From positions 558,001-622,000 of the forward strand of contig NZ_SDPQ02000001.1 of the NCBI RefSeq assembly GCF_004134905.2: a stretch of DNA of 64,000 bases. The letters run 5' to 3'. Position 1 is the first letter of the stretch; every line of letters starts with the position of its first letter. Below are positions 35,358-44,278 of this stretch, piece by piece. The notes below the pieces were generated by a model. That model was not told where the DNA came from, did not search any database, and saw nothing but the letters and a program-made list of their open reading frames with translations. A program made the position numbers and the translations under genes. The stretch comes from Aeromicrobium ginsengisoli (GTDB taxonomy: Bacteria; Actinomycetota; Actinomycetes; Propionibacteriales; Nocardioidaceae).

Positions 35358-36155
35358 TCAGAAGCTCTCGTCGTCGCCCAGCAGGGACCGGAGCCGGCGG
35401 GGACCCGCCTCGGCCGGGGCCTGGACAGGCTGTGAGCTGTTGGTGCTCTCGTTGGCCGCGAGCTGGTCGAGCTGGCTCTGGAAGTAGTTCTTGAGCCGGG
35501 CGCGGTACTCACGCTCGTAAGCCCGCAGGTGCTCCACCTCGCGCTGGATCTCGTAGCGATCCCGCTCGATCGTGGCGACGGCCTGCTGGCGGCGCTCGTT
35601 GGTCTCGTCATCGAGCTTCTGCGCGCGGATGCGGGCATCGGTCTCGAGTCGGTCAGCCTTGCCACGCGCCTCGTTGACCAGACGCTCGGCCTTGGCACGA
35701 GCCTCACCGACGATGCGGTCAGCCTCTTCCTTGGCAGCCTCCATGAGCTGGTCGGCGTTGGACGACGCGATCTCCAGCAGCCGGGCCGCAGCGGACGACG
35801 CGTCACCCATCGACGGCGCACTGCGAGTCGGCTCCGGCGCGGCGACAGGCGCCTGCGGGATCGGCTCGGGCGCCGGCGGAGGCGGCGTGTACTGCTGCAC
35901 GGGCTCCTGGACGGCCGGTGTCGGCGCAGCCTGCGGAGCCGGGGTCGCCGGCTGGACTGCGGGGATGAGACCGGTCGGTTCGCCGGTTGATGCGGCGGCT
36001 ACCTTGGCGCGAAGTTCTTCGTTCTCGACCGTGAGTCGCTCGAGCTCGGCCTCGACCTCGTCGAGAAACTGATCCACTTCGCCCATGTCATAGCCCTCGC
36101 GAAGACGGACAGGCGTAAAGCGTTTGTTACGCACGTCCTCTGGCGTCAATGGCAT
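35358..36155 (-). CDS. divIVA: DivIVA/Wag31 polar growth protein
   Basis: DivIVA (Wag31) forms coiled-coil assemblies at negative membrane curvature and directs polar or septal wall growth. The 265-residue protein starts MPLTPEDVRNKRFTPVRLREGYD, the conserved membrane-binding domain, with a first coiled coil to residue ~52. A Pro/Ala/Gln-rich linker (residues ~55-110) follows, then a long coiled coil rich in Ala, Glu and Arg (SSAAARLLEIASSNADQLM to ~225). A GAGGTG ribosome site lies eight bases before the ATG. It is the last gene of the dcw cluster. Confidence 0.95.
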   Translation of the reverse strand: MPLTPEDVRNKRFTPVRLREGYDMGEVDQFLDEVEAELERLTVENEELRAKVAAASTGEPTGLIPAVQPATPAPQAAPTPAVQEPVQQYTPPPPAPEPIPQAPVAAPEPTRSAPSMGDASSAAARLLEIASSNADQLMEAAKEEADRIVGEARAKAERLVNEARGKADRLETDARIRAQKLDDETNERRQQAVATIERDRYEIQREVEHLRAYEREYRARLKNYFQSQLDQLAANESTNSSQPVQAPAEAGPRRLRSLLGDDESF

Positions 36156-36279
36156 GAGTACACCTCGGGGTTGGGGTTAGTCCTGGGGACTCTGAGCCTC
36201 CACCGTACTCTGCCGAAGTTCACTTCCTCCACAGGAGTCCCAAACTCAGCGGGTCGCGGTACGGACTCTTGGGAACCTC

Positions 36280-36567
36280 TCAGAAGACGTTGATGACGAT
36301 CCGCTGGAGGATGTAGATGCCCAACAGCAGGATCATCGGCGACAGGTCGAGCATGACATTGCCGAGCCGCAACGGCGGAAGCACCCGTCGCACGGCACGC
36401 AGTGGCGGGTCGGTGATCGAGTAGAGGCCTTCGCAGAGCACCAGGACCAGTCCTCGCGGCCGCCAGTGCCGCGCCAGCATCTGCACCCAGTCCAGCACGA
36501 GCCGGGCGATCAGGACGACGAACGCGATGTAGAGGAGGAGAAGGAGGATTCCGCCAACTTGCTCCAT
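36280..36567 (-). CDS. YggT-family membrane protein
   Basis: The 95-residue protein has two YggT hydrophobic segments (GGILLLLLYIAFVVLIARLVLD is the first, residues ~5-27, and the second lies near 72-92) around the conserved SITDPPLRAVRRVLPPL. It starts three bases after the sepF stop. In actinobacteria and cyanobacteria YggT is tied to cell division or nucleoid distribution; the mechanism is unknown. Confidence 0.9.
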   Translation of the reverse strand: MEQVGGILLLLLYIAFVVLIARLVLDWVQMLARHWRPRGLVLVLCEGLYSITDPPLRAVRRVLPPLRLGNVMLDLSPMILLLGIYILQRIVINVF

Positions 36568-36570
36568 GCG

Positions 36571-37053
36571 TCAGCTCTGGTTGTAGAAGCCGCCGGCAGC
36601 GATGCGCTGCTTGTCCTCGTCCGTCACCGTGATGTTCTCGGGCGACAGGAGGAAGACCTTGGCGGTGACACGGTTGATCGAGCCGTGCACGGCGAACACG
36701 AGACCCGCGGCGAAGTCGACGAGTCGCTTGGCGTCGTCGTCGTCGATCTCCGAGAGGTTCATGATGACCGGCACGCCGGAGCGGTAGTGCTCGCCGACCG
36801 TGCGGGCGTCGTTGTAGGTCCGCGGGGTCACGGTCTCGATGCGGGCGAGGTCGGACGCCTGCGATGCGCGGCGCTCGGGGCGACGCTCAGGACGGCGGTG
36901 GTCGTCGATGCTCGAGACCGGCGCCGGGCGCACGACAGCAGGCTGCCGGCTCACGGGTGCGGGGTCGTCGATGTCATCCTCGAACTCGTCGTCGAAGTCA
37001 GCTTGTTCCACGAGGCCGAGGTATTCGCCGACCTTACGCATTGCGCCAGCCAT
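36571..37053 (-). CDS. sepF: SepF cell-division protein
   Basis: SepF anchors FtsZ to the membrane and substitutes for FtsA in actinobacteria, where FtsA is absent. The ATG at 37053 (CGGAG ribosome site) gives 160 residues beginning MAGAMRKVGEYLGL, the amphipathic membrane helix. An acidic and Arg-rich linker follows, then the SepF domain from residue ~75 (PRTYNDARTVGEHYRSGVP, NLSEIDDDDAKRLVDFAAGL, KVFLLSPENITV). No ftsA is in the cluster, which agrees. Confidence 0.95.
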   Translation of the reverse strand: MAGAMRKVGEYLGLVEQADFDDEFEDDIDDPAPVSRQPAVVRPAPVSSIDDHRRPERRPERRASQASDLARIETVTPRTYNDARTVGEHYRSGVPVIMNLSEIDDDDAKRLVDFAAGLVFAVHGSINRVTAKVFLLSPENITVTDEDKQRIAAGGFYNQS

Positions 37054-37093
37054 GAGAACTCCGTGTGTGCGATCGGAAATGACATCACTGAGA

Positions 37094-37786
37094 TTACCCC
37101 GCGGGAGGGCGCTCACCGAGCACCGAGCGCCCGATGCGCAGGTGTGTCGCGCCGGCCGCGACCGCGGCCTCGAAGTCTCCGCTCATTCCCGCGGAGACGA
37201 TCACGGCATCCGGGTGCTCCGTGCGGAGGTCGTGCGAGAGGCGTACGAGGTGGTCGAAGTGCGGGGCCGGGTCCTCCCCGAGCGGTGCCACCGTCATGAG
37301 CCCGCCGAGCGTCAGGTGGTCGGCCCCGGCGATCGCGGCGGCCAGCTCTGGTACGCCCGACGGCACAACGCCCGAGCGTCCCGGATTGGTCGCATCGAAG
37401 TCGACCTGCACGAGGCACGGCAGCGTACGCCCGGCCGCCTCGGCTCCGCGGGACAGTGCGTTGACGAGCTTGACCCGGTCGACGCTGTGGACCATGTCGG
37501 CGTAGCGCGCCACGGCGCCCGCCTTGTTGGTCTGGAGTCCGCCCAAGAAGTGCCAGCGCACCGCCGCCTCGACCTCCGCGGCCTTGTCACCGGCTTCGGG
37601 ATGACGGTTCTCGCCCACGTCCTGCACCCCGAGCTCCGCCAGGAGCTCGACGTCGGACGCAGGGTAGGTCTTGGTGACGACGATCAGGGTGATTTCGTCG
37701 CGATCACGACCCGCCGCCGTGCAGGCATCGGCGATGCGCTGCTCGGTGTCGGCGAGGCCGTCGCGCAGCTCATCCAGTCTGGTCAT
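37094..37786 (-). CDS. YggS/PLPBP-family PLP-binding protein
   Basis: The 230-residue single-domain (beta/alpha) barrel binds PLP and maintains vitamin B6 and amino-acid balance without known catalysis. The PLP lysine is in LIVVTKTYPASD near residue 39; HFLGGLQTNK and RIGRSVLGER are other family motifs. The ATG at 37786 overlaps the pgeF stop (ATGA). pgeF-yggS-sepF-yggT-divIVA is the standard actinobacterial order after ftsZ. Confidence 0.93.
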   Translation of the reverse strand: MTRLDELRDGLADTEQRIADACTAAGRDRDEITLIVVTKTYPASDVELLAELGVQDVGENRHPEAGDKAAEVEAAVRWHFLGGLQTNKAGAVARYADMVHSVDRVKLVNALSRGAEAAGRTLPCLVQVDFDATNPGRSGVVPSGVPELAAAIAGADHLTLGGLMTVAPLGEDPAPHFDHLVRLSHDLRTEHPDAVIVSAGMSGDFEAAVAAGATHLRIGRSVLGERPPAG

Positions 37787-38505
37787 GGCTTGATCATCGC
37801 AACCGCGCCGAAGCGACCAGAGTCCTGCCCCTGACGACGGTAGGAGTACCACTGCTCGTCCTCGATCGTGCACTCGTGCGCGCCGAGGTCAGTCACGGCG
37901 ACGCCGAGGCCTTGCAGCTGCGCGACGACACCTGCGCCGACGTCGACCGCAGGCGTGCCCCACGAGGTCGTCGAGCGCGCCTCGGGCACCACGGCCGCGA
38001 CGGCGTCGGCCATCTCCTCGGGCAGCTCGTAGCAACGCCCGCACGCTCGGGGCCCCACCCACGCCTCGATCGTCGTGGCTCCGCGCAGCCGCAGTGCCTC
38101 GACGGCCGACCTGACGACCCCCTTGACGAGCCCTTCGCGGCCGCAGTGCACGACGCCGGCCAACGGCTCCTCGGGTGCGGCCAGGACGATCGGGGTGCAG
38201 TCGGCGACACGGACGAGCACGCCGACACCAGCGGTGTCGGTCAGCAGCGCGTCGGCCACCGGGATCTCGTCGTCGGCGAAGTCGTCGGCCCACACCACAT
38301 CGGCACCGTGGACCTGGGTCATCCGGGCGAGTCGGTCGAGGCCGAGCTCGACCCTCAACCGTTCGAGGTTGCGGGCCACCCGGTCCGGGTCGTCGCCGTT
38401 CGACGTCCCGAGGTTGAGCGCCGCCCACGGACCGTCACTCGAGCCGCCGCGGCGGTCGGTGAAGGCGAACGCGACCCGCCCGAGCTCTCCGGCGTGCCAG
38501 AGCAA
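37783..38505 (-). CDS. pgeF: Peptidoglycan editing factor, YfiH/PgeF (polyphenol oxidase-like)
   Basis: PgeF-family proteins are cytosolic Zn/Cu enzymes that remove mis-incorporated precursors such as UDP-MurNAc-L-Ser in some bacteria. QVHGADV, RVADCTPIVLA and GPRACGRCYEL are conserved, with the His/Cys/His metal triad. The third motif reads VVHCGREGLVKG where AxVHAGWRG is usual, so the His remains but the surroundings differ. No ATG or GTG fits; the likely start is a TTG at 38505, directly after the ftsZ stop, giving 240 residues. The start is uncertain. Confidence 0.88.
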   Translation of the reverse strand: MLWHAGELGRVAFAFTDRRGGSSDGPWAALNLGTSNGDDPDRVARNLERLRVELGLDRLARMTQVHGADVVWADDFADDEIPVADALLTDTAGVGVLVRVADCTPIVLAAPEEPLAGVVHCGREGLVKGVVRSAVEALRLRGATTIEAWVGPRACGRCYELPEEMADAVAAVVPEARSTTSWGTPAVDVGAGVVAQLQGLGVAVTDLGAHECTIEDEQWYSYRRQGQDSGRFGAVAMIKP

Positions 38506-38506
38506 C

Positions 38507-39679
38507 TCAGCGAAGGAAGTCGGGCACGTCGAGGTCGTCGCCGTACTCGGTGGGTACGGGGTCCGGCGGGACCGTGACGTTGCCGGCGCCGTCCTCGGGG
38601 GCCTTGGGGCCGTCGAGGTAGGGATCCGGGTCGAGGAAGCTCTGCGCCGTCGGCGGCGTCGCGACCGTGCTGGCCGGCTCCGGCTTGGCGGTCTCCTTGA
38701 GCAGCGCGGGCTTGGTCGCGTCGCGCAGCATCGGCTCGCCACCGTCGAAGCCTGCCGCGATGACCGTGACCCGCACCTCGTCACCGAGCGCGTCGTCGAT
38801 CACGGCGCCGAAGATGATGTTGGCGTCCGGGTGCACCGCGTCGGCCACGAGACCCGCGGCCTCGTTGATCTCGAACAGGCCGAGGTCGGAACCACCCGCG
38901 ATCGACAGCAGCACACCGCGTGCACCCTCGATCGACGCCTCGAGCAACGGGCTCGAGACGGCGCTCTCAGCGGCGACGGCCGCGCGATGCTCGCCCCGGG
39001 CCGAGCCGATGCCCATCAGGGCCGAGCCGGCGTCGGACATCACCGACTTGACGTCGGCGAAGTCGAGGTTGATCAGGCCGGGCGTCGTGATGAGGTCGGT
39101 GATGCCGGAGACGCCCTGGTGCAGGACCTGGTCGGCCTGGCGAAACGAGTCGAGCAGACTGACGTTGGGGTCGCTGATCGACAGCAGCCGGTCGTTGGGG
39201 ATCACGATGAGGGTGTCGACCTCGTCGCGCAGCGCCTGGATGCCGGCGTCGGCCTGGCCCGAACGGTTGCGACCCTCGAACTTGAACGGCCGGGTCACGA
39301 CACCGATCGTCAGTGCGCCGAGCGAGCGAGCGATGCGGGCCACGACGGGCGCGCCACCGGTGCCGGTGCCACCGCCCTCGCCGGCCGTCACGAAGACCAT
39401 GTCGGCACCCTTGATGGCCGCCTCGATCTCCTCGGCGTGGTCCTCTGCGGCGCGCTTGCCGATCTCGGGGTTGGCGCCCGCGCCGAGCCCGCGGGTCGAG
39501 TCGCGTCCGACGTCGAGCTTGACGTCCGCGTCGCTCATCAGCAGTGCTTGGGCGTCGGTGTTGATCGCGATGAACTCGACTCCCTTGAGTCCCACCTCGA
39601 TCATGCGGTTGACGGCGTTGACGCCGCCTCCGCCGATGCCGACGACCTTGATCACGGCGAGATAGTTCTGTACCGCCAT
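38507..39679 (-). CDS. ftsZ: Cell-division GTPase FtsZ
   Basis: FtsZ polymerises into the Z ring. The 390-residue protein has the GTP site [13 protein letters not shown] (residues ~14-26), the tubulin signature [12 protein letters not shown] (~105-116), and the T7 loop [11 protein letters not shown]. The C-terminal linker is short and Pro-rich, and the tail [10 protein letters not shown] is the conserved binding peptide for SepF and other partners. A GGAAGGA ribosome site lies eight bases before the ATG. Confidence 0.98.
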   Translation of the reverse strand: MAVQNYLAVIKVVGIGGGGVNAVNRMIEVGLKGVEFIAINTDAQALLMSDADVKLDVGRDSTRGLGAGANPEIGKRAAEDHAEEIEAAIKGADMVFVTAGEGGGTGTGGAPVVARIARSLGALTIGVVTRPFKFEGRNRSGQADAGIQALRDEVDTLIVIPNDRLLSISDPNVSLLDSFRQADQVLHQGVSGITDLITTPGLINLDFADVKSVMSDAGSALMGIGSARGEHRAAVAAESAVSSPLLEASIEGARGVLLSIAGGSDLGLFEINEAAGLVADAVHPDANIIFGAVIDDALGDEVRVTVIAAGFDGGEPMLRDATKPALLKETAKPEPASTVATPPTAQSFLDPDPYLDGPKAPEDGAGNVTVPPDPVPTEYGDDLDVPDFLR

Positions 39680-39704
39680 CGTGTGTCCTTCCGGAATGTG
39701 TGGA

Positions 39705-39741
39705 ACTCTAACCCTGAGGTGGAGGTTTATAGTTATGTCAA
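39705..39741 (-). promoter_or_regulatory. A+T-rich ftsZ promoter region
   Basis: On the minus strand TTGACA (39741-39736) and, 25 bases later, TAGAGT (39710-39705) lie in an unusually A+T-rich patch with an inverted repeat GAGGTT/AACCTC between. The spacing is too long for a single simple promoter, so at least two promoters or a regulator site are likely. Conserved A+T-rich blocks upstream of ftsZ are known in actinobacteria. Confidence 0.55.
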
Positions 39742-39802
39742 CCTCTGACTCATGTGAAACGGTACGCGCGCGGACCCGGCATGCCGGTCCGACACGCCGG
39801 GC

Positions 39803-40537
39803 CTACTGGCGCGTCGTGGGTTGGTCGGGCGCGCTGACGTCATAACGCTTCGCGTCGATGCGCAGCAGCGCCCGCAGGACGGTCAGCTTGTGCGACGAGT
39901 CGGCCCTGCTCCCCCACATGACCGTGCGGCCCTGGGTCAGGTTGAGCTCGATCGAGTCCTTGCTCGCGGCGTCGATCGCCTGCACCTGCTTGCGCAGGGC
40001 CGGGTCCTCGTCCTCGATGAGCTGCACGACCGCCGCAACCGCCGCGAGGGTCTGCTGGCGACGCCGCGGGTTGGTCTCGGTCACGTCCGCCTCGAGGAGC
40101 TTCTTGGGCGGTTGGTCGTACGACCGGAAGTCGATCCCGTAGCGGTCGAGCCCCCGGATCGTGCCGCCCACCGTCAGCCACGCGACGGGCGTGCGCTCGA
40201 CCACCTCGATGCGGACCGTGTGGAGCCATGAACGGGAGACCGTGACGCTCTGGACGCGTTCCATCGACGCCACGCGGGCCTCGATCGCCGAGACGTCGAC
40301 GCGGGCCAGCGGCTGGCCGATGCGGACGTTGGCGACCTGGCGGATCTGCGACTCCTTGAGGGTCGTCTCGCCGTCCACCGCGACCCGGCGCACCGCCAGA
40401 ACACTCGAGAACATCACGAGCCAGATGAGGGTCGCGACGACGATGACCACGAGCACGACGATCCCGGCCCGCTTGAGCCGGCGCCGGCGCTCGTAGGCTG
40501 CCCGCGCCTCGAACCGCTCGTCCGTCGTGAGGGTCAT
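39803..40537 (-). CDS. ftsQ: Cell-division protein FtsQ
   Basis: FtsQ links early and late divisome proteins. The 244-residue type II membrane protein has a basic cytosolic head (RRRRLKRAG), one membrane segment at ~25-45, a POTRA domain (LAVRRVAVDGETTLKESQIRQVANV) and the FtsQ beta domain (VSRSWLHTVRIEVVERTPVAW). The ATG overlaps the murC stop (ATGA). It ends before the ftsZ promoter region, so ftsZ can be expressed separately. Confidence 0.93.
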   Translation of the reverse strand: MTLTTDERFEARAAYERRRRLKRAGIVVLVVIVVATLIWLVMFSSVLAVRRVAVDGETTLKESQIRQVANVRIGQPLARVDVSAIEARVASMERVQSVTVSRSWLHTVRIEVVERTPVAWLTVGGTIRGLDRYGIDFRSYDQPPKKLLEADVTETNPRRRQQTLAAVAAVVQLIEDEDPALRKQVQAIDAASKDSIELNLTQGRTVMWGSRADSSHKLTVLRALLRIDAKRYDVSAPDQPTTRQ

Positions 40538-41931
40538 GCTTCCAGCGCTGTCAGGACTGCTGGGCCAACGGTGGTGATGTCGCCGGCTCCAAGGGTCAGC
40601 AACAGGTCACCGGGCCGTAGCTCTGGCACCACGACGTCGGCGAGGCCACCGACCGGACCGCCGAGGGTGGCCTCCGTGCCGCGGATCGCGTCGACGATCA
40701 GGGCCGACGTGACGGCTGGGTCAGGATCCTCGCGCGCGAGATAGATGTCGGCGACGAACACCCGGTCGGCGGCCGACAATGCCTCCCCCATCTCGGCGCC
40801 GTAGAGGCGGGTGCGGCTGACCAGGTGTGGTTGGTAGGCGACGACGAGCCGGTCGCCCCCGGCGATCGAACGCGCTGCGGCGAGGTCAGCCCGGATCTCG
40901 GTCGGGTGGTGCGCGTAGGAGTCGTAGACCCGGACGCCGCCGGCGGCGCCGAGCAGCTGCATGCGGCGGTTGGCGCCGGTGTAGGCGGTCAGGCCGGCGG
41001 CAAGCAGGTCGACGTGCTCACCGAGCAGCAGCCCCGCGCCGAGGGCGAGCATCGCGTCCTGCGCGTAGTGCGCGCCGGGCACTGACAGGCGTACGGGACC
41101 GAGGTCGACGCCATGGAGCGAGGCGGCGAAGGTCGACGACGCACCGTCGACGACGAGGTCGCGACCCCGCAGGTCGGCGTCGTCGGCGAATCCCGCGAGC
41201 AGGACCTCGAGCCCACGACGCCGCGCCGGCTCGACGAGCGCGCGCGCACCGGCGTCGTCGGCGTTGAGCACCACGAACCCGCCGACCGTGGAGATGAACT
41301 CGTCGAAGGCTGCCGCGTAGGCCTCGACCGTGCCGTAGTTGTCGAGGTGGTCCGCGTCCACGTTGGTGACGATCGCGCCCTCGGGTGCGTAGTGCAGGAA
41401 CGCGCCGTCGCTCTCGTCCGCCTCCGCCACGAACAGGTCGCTGCGGCCGAGCCGTGCGTTGGCGCCCAAGCTGGCGACCTCAGCGCCGATCGCGAACGAG
41501 GGCTCCGCGCCGGCGGCGATCAACGCGCACGTCAGCATGCCGGTCGTGGTGGTCTTGCCGTGGGTGCCGGCGACGGCGACGGTTCGACGCCCCGCCATGA
41601 GCGAGCGCATGCCGGCCGACCTCGGCCACAAGCGCAGTCCGCGGCGCTGCGCCTCGACGATCTCGGGGTTGTCGTCACGCACCGCAGTCGAGGCGATCAC
41701 GGTGTCGATGCCCTCGAGGTGCGCGGCGTCGTGGCCGACGAAGCACGTGATGCCCTCCTCGCGCAGGGCGTCGACGACGGCCGACTGGTTGGCGTCGCTG
41801 CCGCTGACACGTACGCCCTGCTGCGCCATGAGGCGCGCGATCGCGGACAGGCCGGCGCCGCCGATGCCCACGAGGTGCACGGCGCCGATGTCTCCGGCCG
41901 CCGGTACCTCGTGCGGGAAGGGGATCTTCAC
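40534..41931 (-). CDS. murC: UDP-N-acetylmuramate-L-alanine ligase
   Basis: MurC adds the first amino acid, L-Ala, to UDP-MurNAc. The GTG at 41931 overlaps the murG stop (GTGA) and gives 465 residues. HLVGIGGAGLSAIARLM is the UDP-binding N-terminal motif, VAGTHGKTTTTGML the ATP loop, and EADESDGAFLHY and YAHHPTEIRADL the Mg and C-terminal domain motifs. It lies in the order murG-murC-ftsQ. Confidence 0.96.
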   Translation of the reverse strand: MKIPFPHEVPAAGDIGAVHLVGIGGAGLSAIARLMAQQGVRVSGSDANQSAVVDALREEGITCFVGHDAAHLEGIDTVIASTAVRDDNPEIVEAQRRGLRLWPRSAGMRSLMAGRRTVAVAGTHGKTTTTGMLTCALIAAGAEPSFAIGAEVASLGANARLGRSDLFVAEADESDGAFLHYAPEGAIVTNVDADHLDNYGTVEAYAAAFDEFISTVGGFVVLNADDAGARALVEPARRRGLEVLLAGFADDADLRGRDLVVDGASSTFAASLHGVDLGPVRLSVPGAHYAQDAMLALGAGLLLGEHVDLLAAGLTAYTGANRRMQLLGAAGGVRVYDSYAHHPTEIRADLAAARSIAGGDRLVVAYQPHLVSRTRLYGAEMGEALSAADRVFVADIYLAREDPDPAVTSALIVDAIRGTEATLGGPVGGLADVVVPELRPGDLLLTLGAGDITTVGPAVLTALEA

Positions 41932-43001
41932 CGTCCGGCAGCCTTCTGGATCAGGTCGGCCAGCTTGCGGTCGGCGTCGCGCGGCACGATGCCCGACGCG
42001 GCGGCCGACATCGCGGCGAGCCGTCCCGGGTGCGACACGAGCGGGATCACGACGTTGTCGATCCATGCAGGAGTCAGCGCCGCGTCGTCGATCAGCAGTG
42101 CTCCCCCGGCCTGCACGACCGGATGCGCGTTGTGCGCCTGCTCGCCGTTGCCGATCGGCAGCGGGACGAACGCGGCCGGCAGCCCGACGGCGGCGACCTC
42201 GGTGACGGTGTTGGCGCCAGCACGGCAGACGATGAGGTCGGCGGCGGCGTAGGCGAGGTCGATCCGGTCTATGTAGGGCAGGACGACGTAGGGCGGGTCA
42301 TTCGGCCTGGGCTGCACGGGGACCTCGTCGGGGCGTCCTGCGGCGTGCAGCACCTGGACGCCCGCGTCCGCCAGGTCGCGGGCAGCAGCGGCGATCGTCT
42401 GGTTGATGCGTCGCGCGCCCTGCGATCCCCCAGTGACGAGCAAGGTCGGCCGGTCGGGGTCGAGGCCGAAGTGGGCCCGGCCCTCAGCGCGTACGGCGGG
42501 ACGGTCGAGGCCCGAGATCTCACGGCGGATCGGCAGGCCGATGTAGTGCGCGTGCGGCAGGTCGGTGTCGGGGAAGCTTGTCGCGACGTGCTCGGTGAAT
42601 CGCGCGCCCATCTTGTTGGCGATGCCCGGGATCGCGTTGCCCTCGTGCACGACCAATGGGATGCGCCGGCGACGGGCGACGAGGTAGGCCGGCACCGAGA
42701 CGTAGCCGCCGAAACCGACGATGACATCCGGGCGCACGCGGTCGATGACCTCTCCGGTCGCCTTGACCGCCGCCCGCAGCTTGCCGGGGACCTGGACCAT
42801 CGCCTTGCCGGGCTTGCGTGGCAGCGGGACCGGCGGGACGAGCTCGAGCGGATAGCCCGCCTCGGGGATCAGCGTGACCTCGAGGCCGCGTGGGGTCCCG
42901 AGGCAGGTGATGTCGACGCCGGCCTCGCTCAGGACCGCAGCGGTGGCCAGGAGCGGCGACGTGTGACCGGCGGTTCCTCCGCCGGCTAGCAACGCACGCA
43001 C
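41928..43001 (-). CDS. murG: Lipid II synthase MurG (GlcNAc transferase)
   Basis: MurG adds GlcNAc to lipid I at the inner face of the membrane. The GTG at 43001 has GGAGGAG upstream and gives 357 residues. The N-terminal G-loop is LLAGGGTAGHTSP, the second is GFGGYVSVPAY, and the donor site includes TGGSQGARRINQT and ICRAGANTVTEV-like VCRAGANTVTEV. It starts four bases after the ftsW stop. Confidence 0.96.
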   Translation of the reverse strand: MRALLAGGGTAGHTSPLLATAAVLSEAGVDITCLGTPRGLEVTLIPEAGYPLELVPPVPLPRKPGKAMVQVPGKLRAAVKATGEVIDRVRPDVIVGFGGYVSVPAYLVARRRRIPLVVHEGNAIPGIANKMGARFTEHVATSFPDTDLPHAHYIGLPIRREISGLDRPAVRAEGRAHFGLDPDRPTLLVTGGSQGARRINQTIAAAARDLADAGVQVLHAAGRPDEVPVQPRPNDPPYVVLPYIDRIDLAYAAADLIVCRAGANTVTEVAAVGLPAAFVPLPIGNGEQAHNAHPVVQAGGALLIDDAALTPAWIDNVVIPLVSHPGRLAAMSAAASGIVPRDADRKLADLIQKAAGR

Positions 43002-43005
43002 TGGT

Positions 43006-44226
43006 TCAGCTCCTCCGTGAGACGCGGTCCCGCGCACGGTTGGCACGGCCTGCGGCGAGGGCTCGCCGGGCCCCGGGTTCGGTCTTGGCACAGTTAAGCA
43101 GAACGCCCATGGCGACCAGCGTCACCAGGAGGCTCGAGCCGCCGTAGGAGATCAACGGCAGCGGGATGCCGATGACCGGGAGCAGGCCCAGAACCATGCC
43201 GATGTTGATGACGGCCTGCACCATGATCCAGATCATGATGCCGGAGGCCGCATAGCGCACGAACGGGTCGGGCGTGCGACTCGCGATGCGGATGCCCGCG
43301 AACGCCAGCACGATGAACAGCACCAGCACCACGAAGGTGCCGAGCAGGCCGAGCTCCTCGCCGATGACCGCGAGGATGAAGTCGGTGTGCGCCTCGGGCA
43401 GCGAGCCCCACTTCTGCCGGCTGCCGCCGAGCCCGACGCCCCAGAACCCGCCGCGGGCCAGCGCCATCATGCCGTGGATCGCCTGGAACCCGGCGCTCTC
43501 GGGATCGGACTGAGGATTGGTGAAGTTGAGCAGGCGGGCGACGCGGTGTGGCGAGGTCGCGACGGCGATGACCAGCAGCACGAACAGGCCCGCGAGGATG
43601 CCACCCATGTGGCGGGCGGGCAGTCCGGCGACCCACAACATGCCGACGATCAGCGCGAACAGGACGAGCGCCGTGCCGAGGTCGTGCTGTCCGACGACCA
43701 GCAGGGACACGAAGCCCGCGATCGGCACCATCGGCGTCAGCACGTAGCGCGGCGTGCTGAGGTACTTCTGCCGGCGCGCGTAGAGGTCGGCGATCCACAG
43801 GACGAGAGCGAGCTTGGCGAACTCCGACGGCTGCAGCTGGAAACCGCCGACCAGGGGCAGCCAGTTGCGGTTGCCGTGCACCTCGACGCCGACACCAGGG
43901 ACGAACGTCGCGAGGATCAGGGCGACCGAGACGAGCAGGAACGGCAGGATCAGCTTGCGCATCAGCCGCAACGGGATGCGGGCAGCGATGACAGCGCCGA
44001 TGACGCCCAGGACCGCGAAGATCAGCTGGCGCTCGACGATCGCGAACGAGTTGCCGTAGTTGCGCAGCGCGTAGACCGAGCTCGCGCTGAGCACCATGAT
44101 CAGGCCGAGCCCGAGCAGCAGAGCGGTCGAGCCGAGGACGAGCTGGTAGGACGCGAGCGGACGCTCGAGCGTACGGCGGGCGGCTTCGACGATCGCCGGT
44201 GATCGGCGCTCAGCGGTCGTGGTCAT
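43006..44226 (-). CDS. ftsW: SEDS-family glycosyltransferase FtsW
   Basis: FtsW polymerises septal glycan together with FtsI. The ATG at 44226 gives a 406-residue protein with about ten membrane segments. SEDS motifs include GNRNWLPLVGGFQLQPSEFAK (near residue 135), the essential Asp in VGQHDLGTALV, and PLPLISYGGSSL (near residue 360). The C-terminal tail is basic. It lies between murD and murG. Confidence 0.95.
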   Translation of the reverse strand: MTTTAERRSPAIVEAARRTLERPLASYQLVLGSTALLLGLGLIMVLSASSVYALRNYGNSFAIVERQLIFAVLGVIGAVIAARIPLRLMRKLILPFLLVSVALILATFVPGVGVEVHGNRNWLPLVGGFQLQPSEFAKLALVLWIADLYARRQKYLSTPRYVLTPMVPIAGFVSLLVVGQHDLGTALVLFALIVGMLWVAGLPARHMGGILAGLFVLLVIAVATSPHRVARLLNFTNPQSDPESAGFQAIHGMMALARGGFWGVGLGGSRQKWGSLPEAHTDFILAVIGEELGLLGTFVVLVLFIVLAFAGIRIASRTPDPFVRYAASGIMIWIMVQAVINIGMVLGLLPVIGIPLPLISYGGSSLLVTLVAMGVLLNCAKTEPGARRALAAGRANRARDRVSRRS

Positions 44227-44278
44227 CGGCCACAGCTCCGCGTCATGTCGAGTCGTCCTCTGCCTCGGGGAAGGAAGG

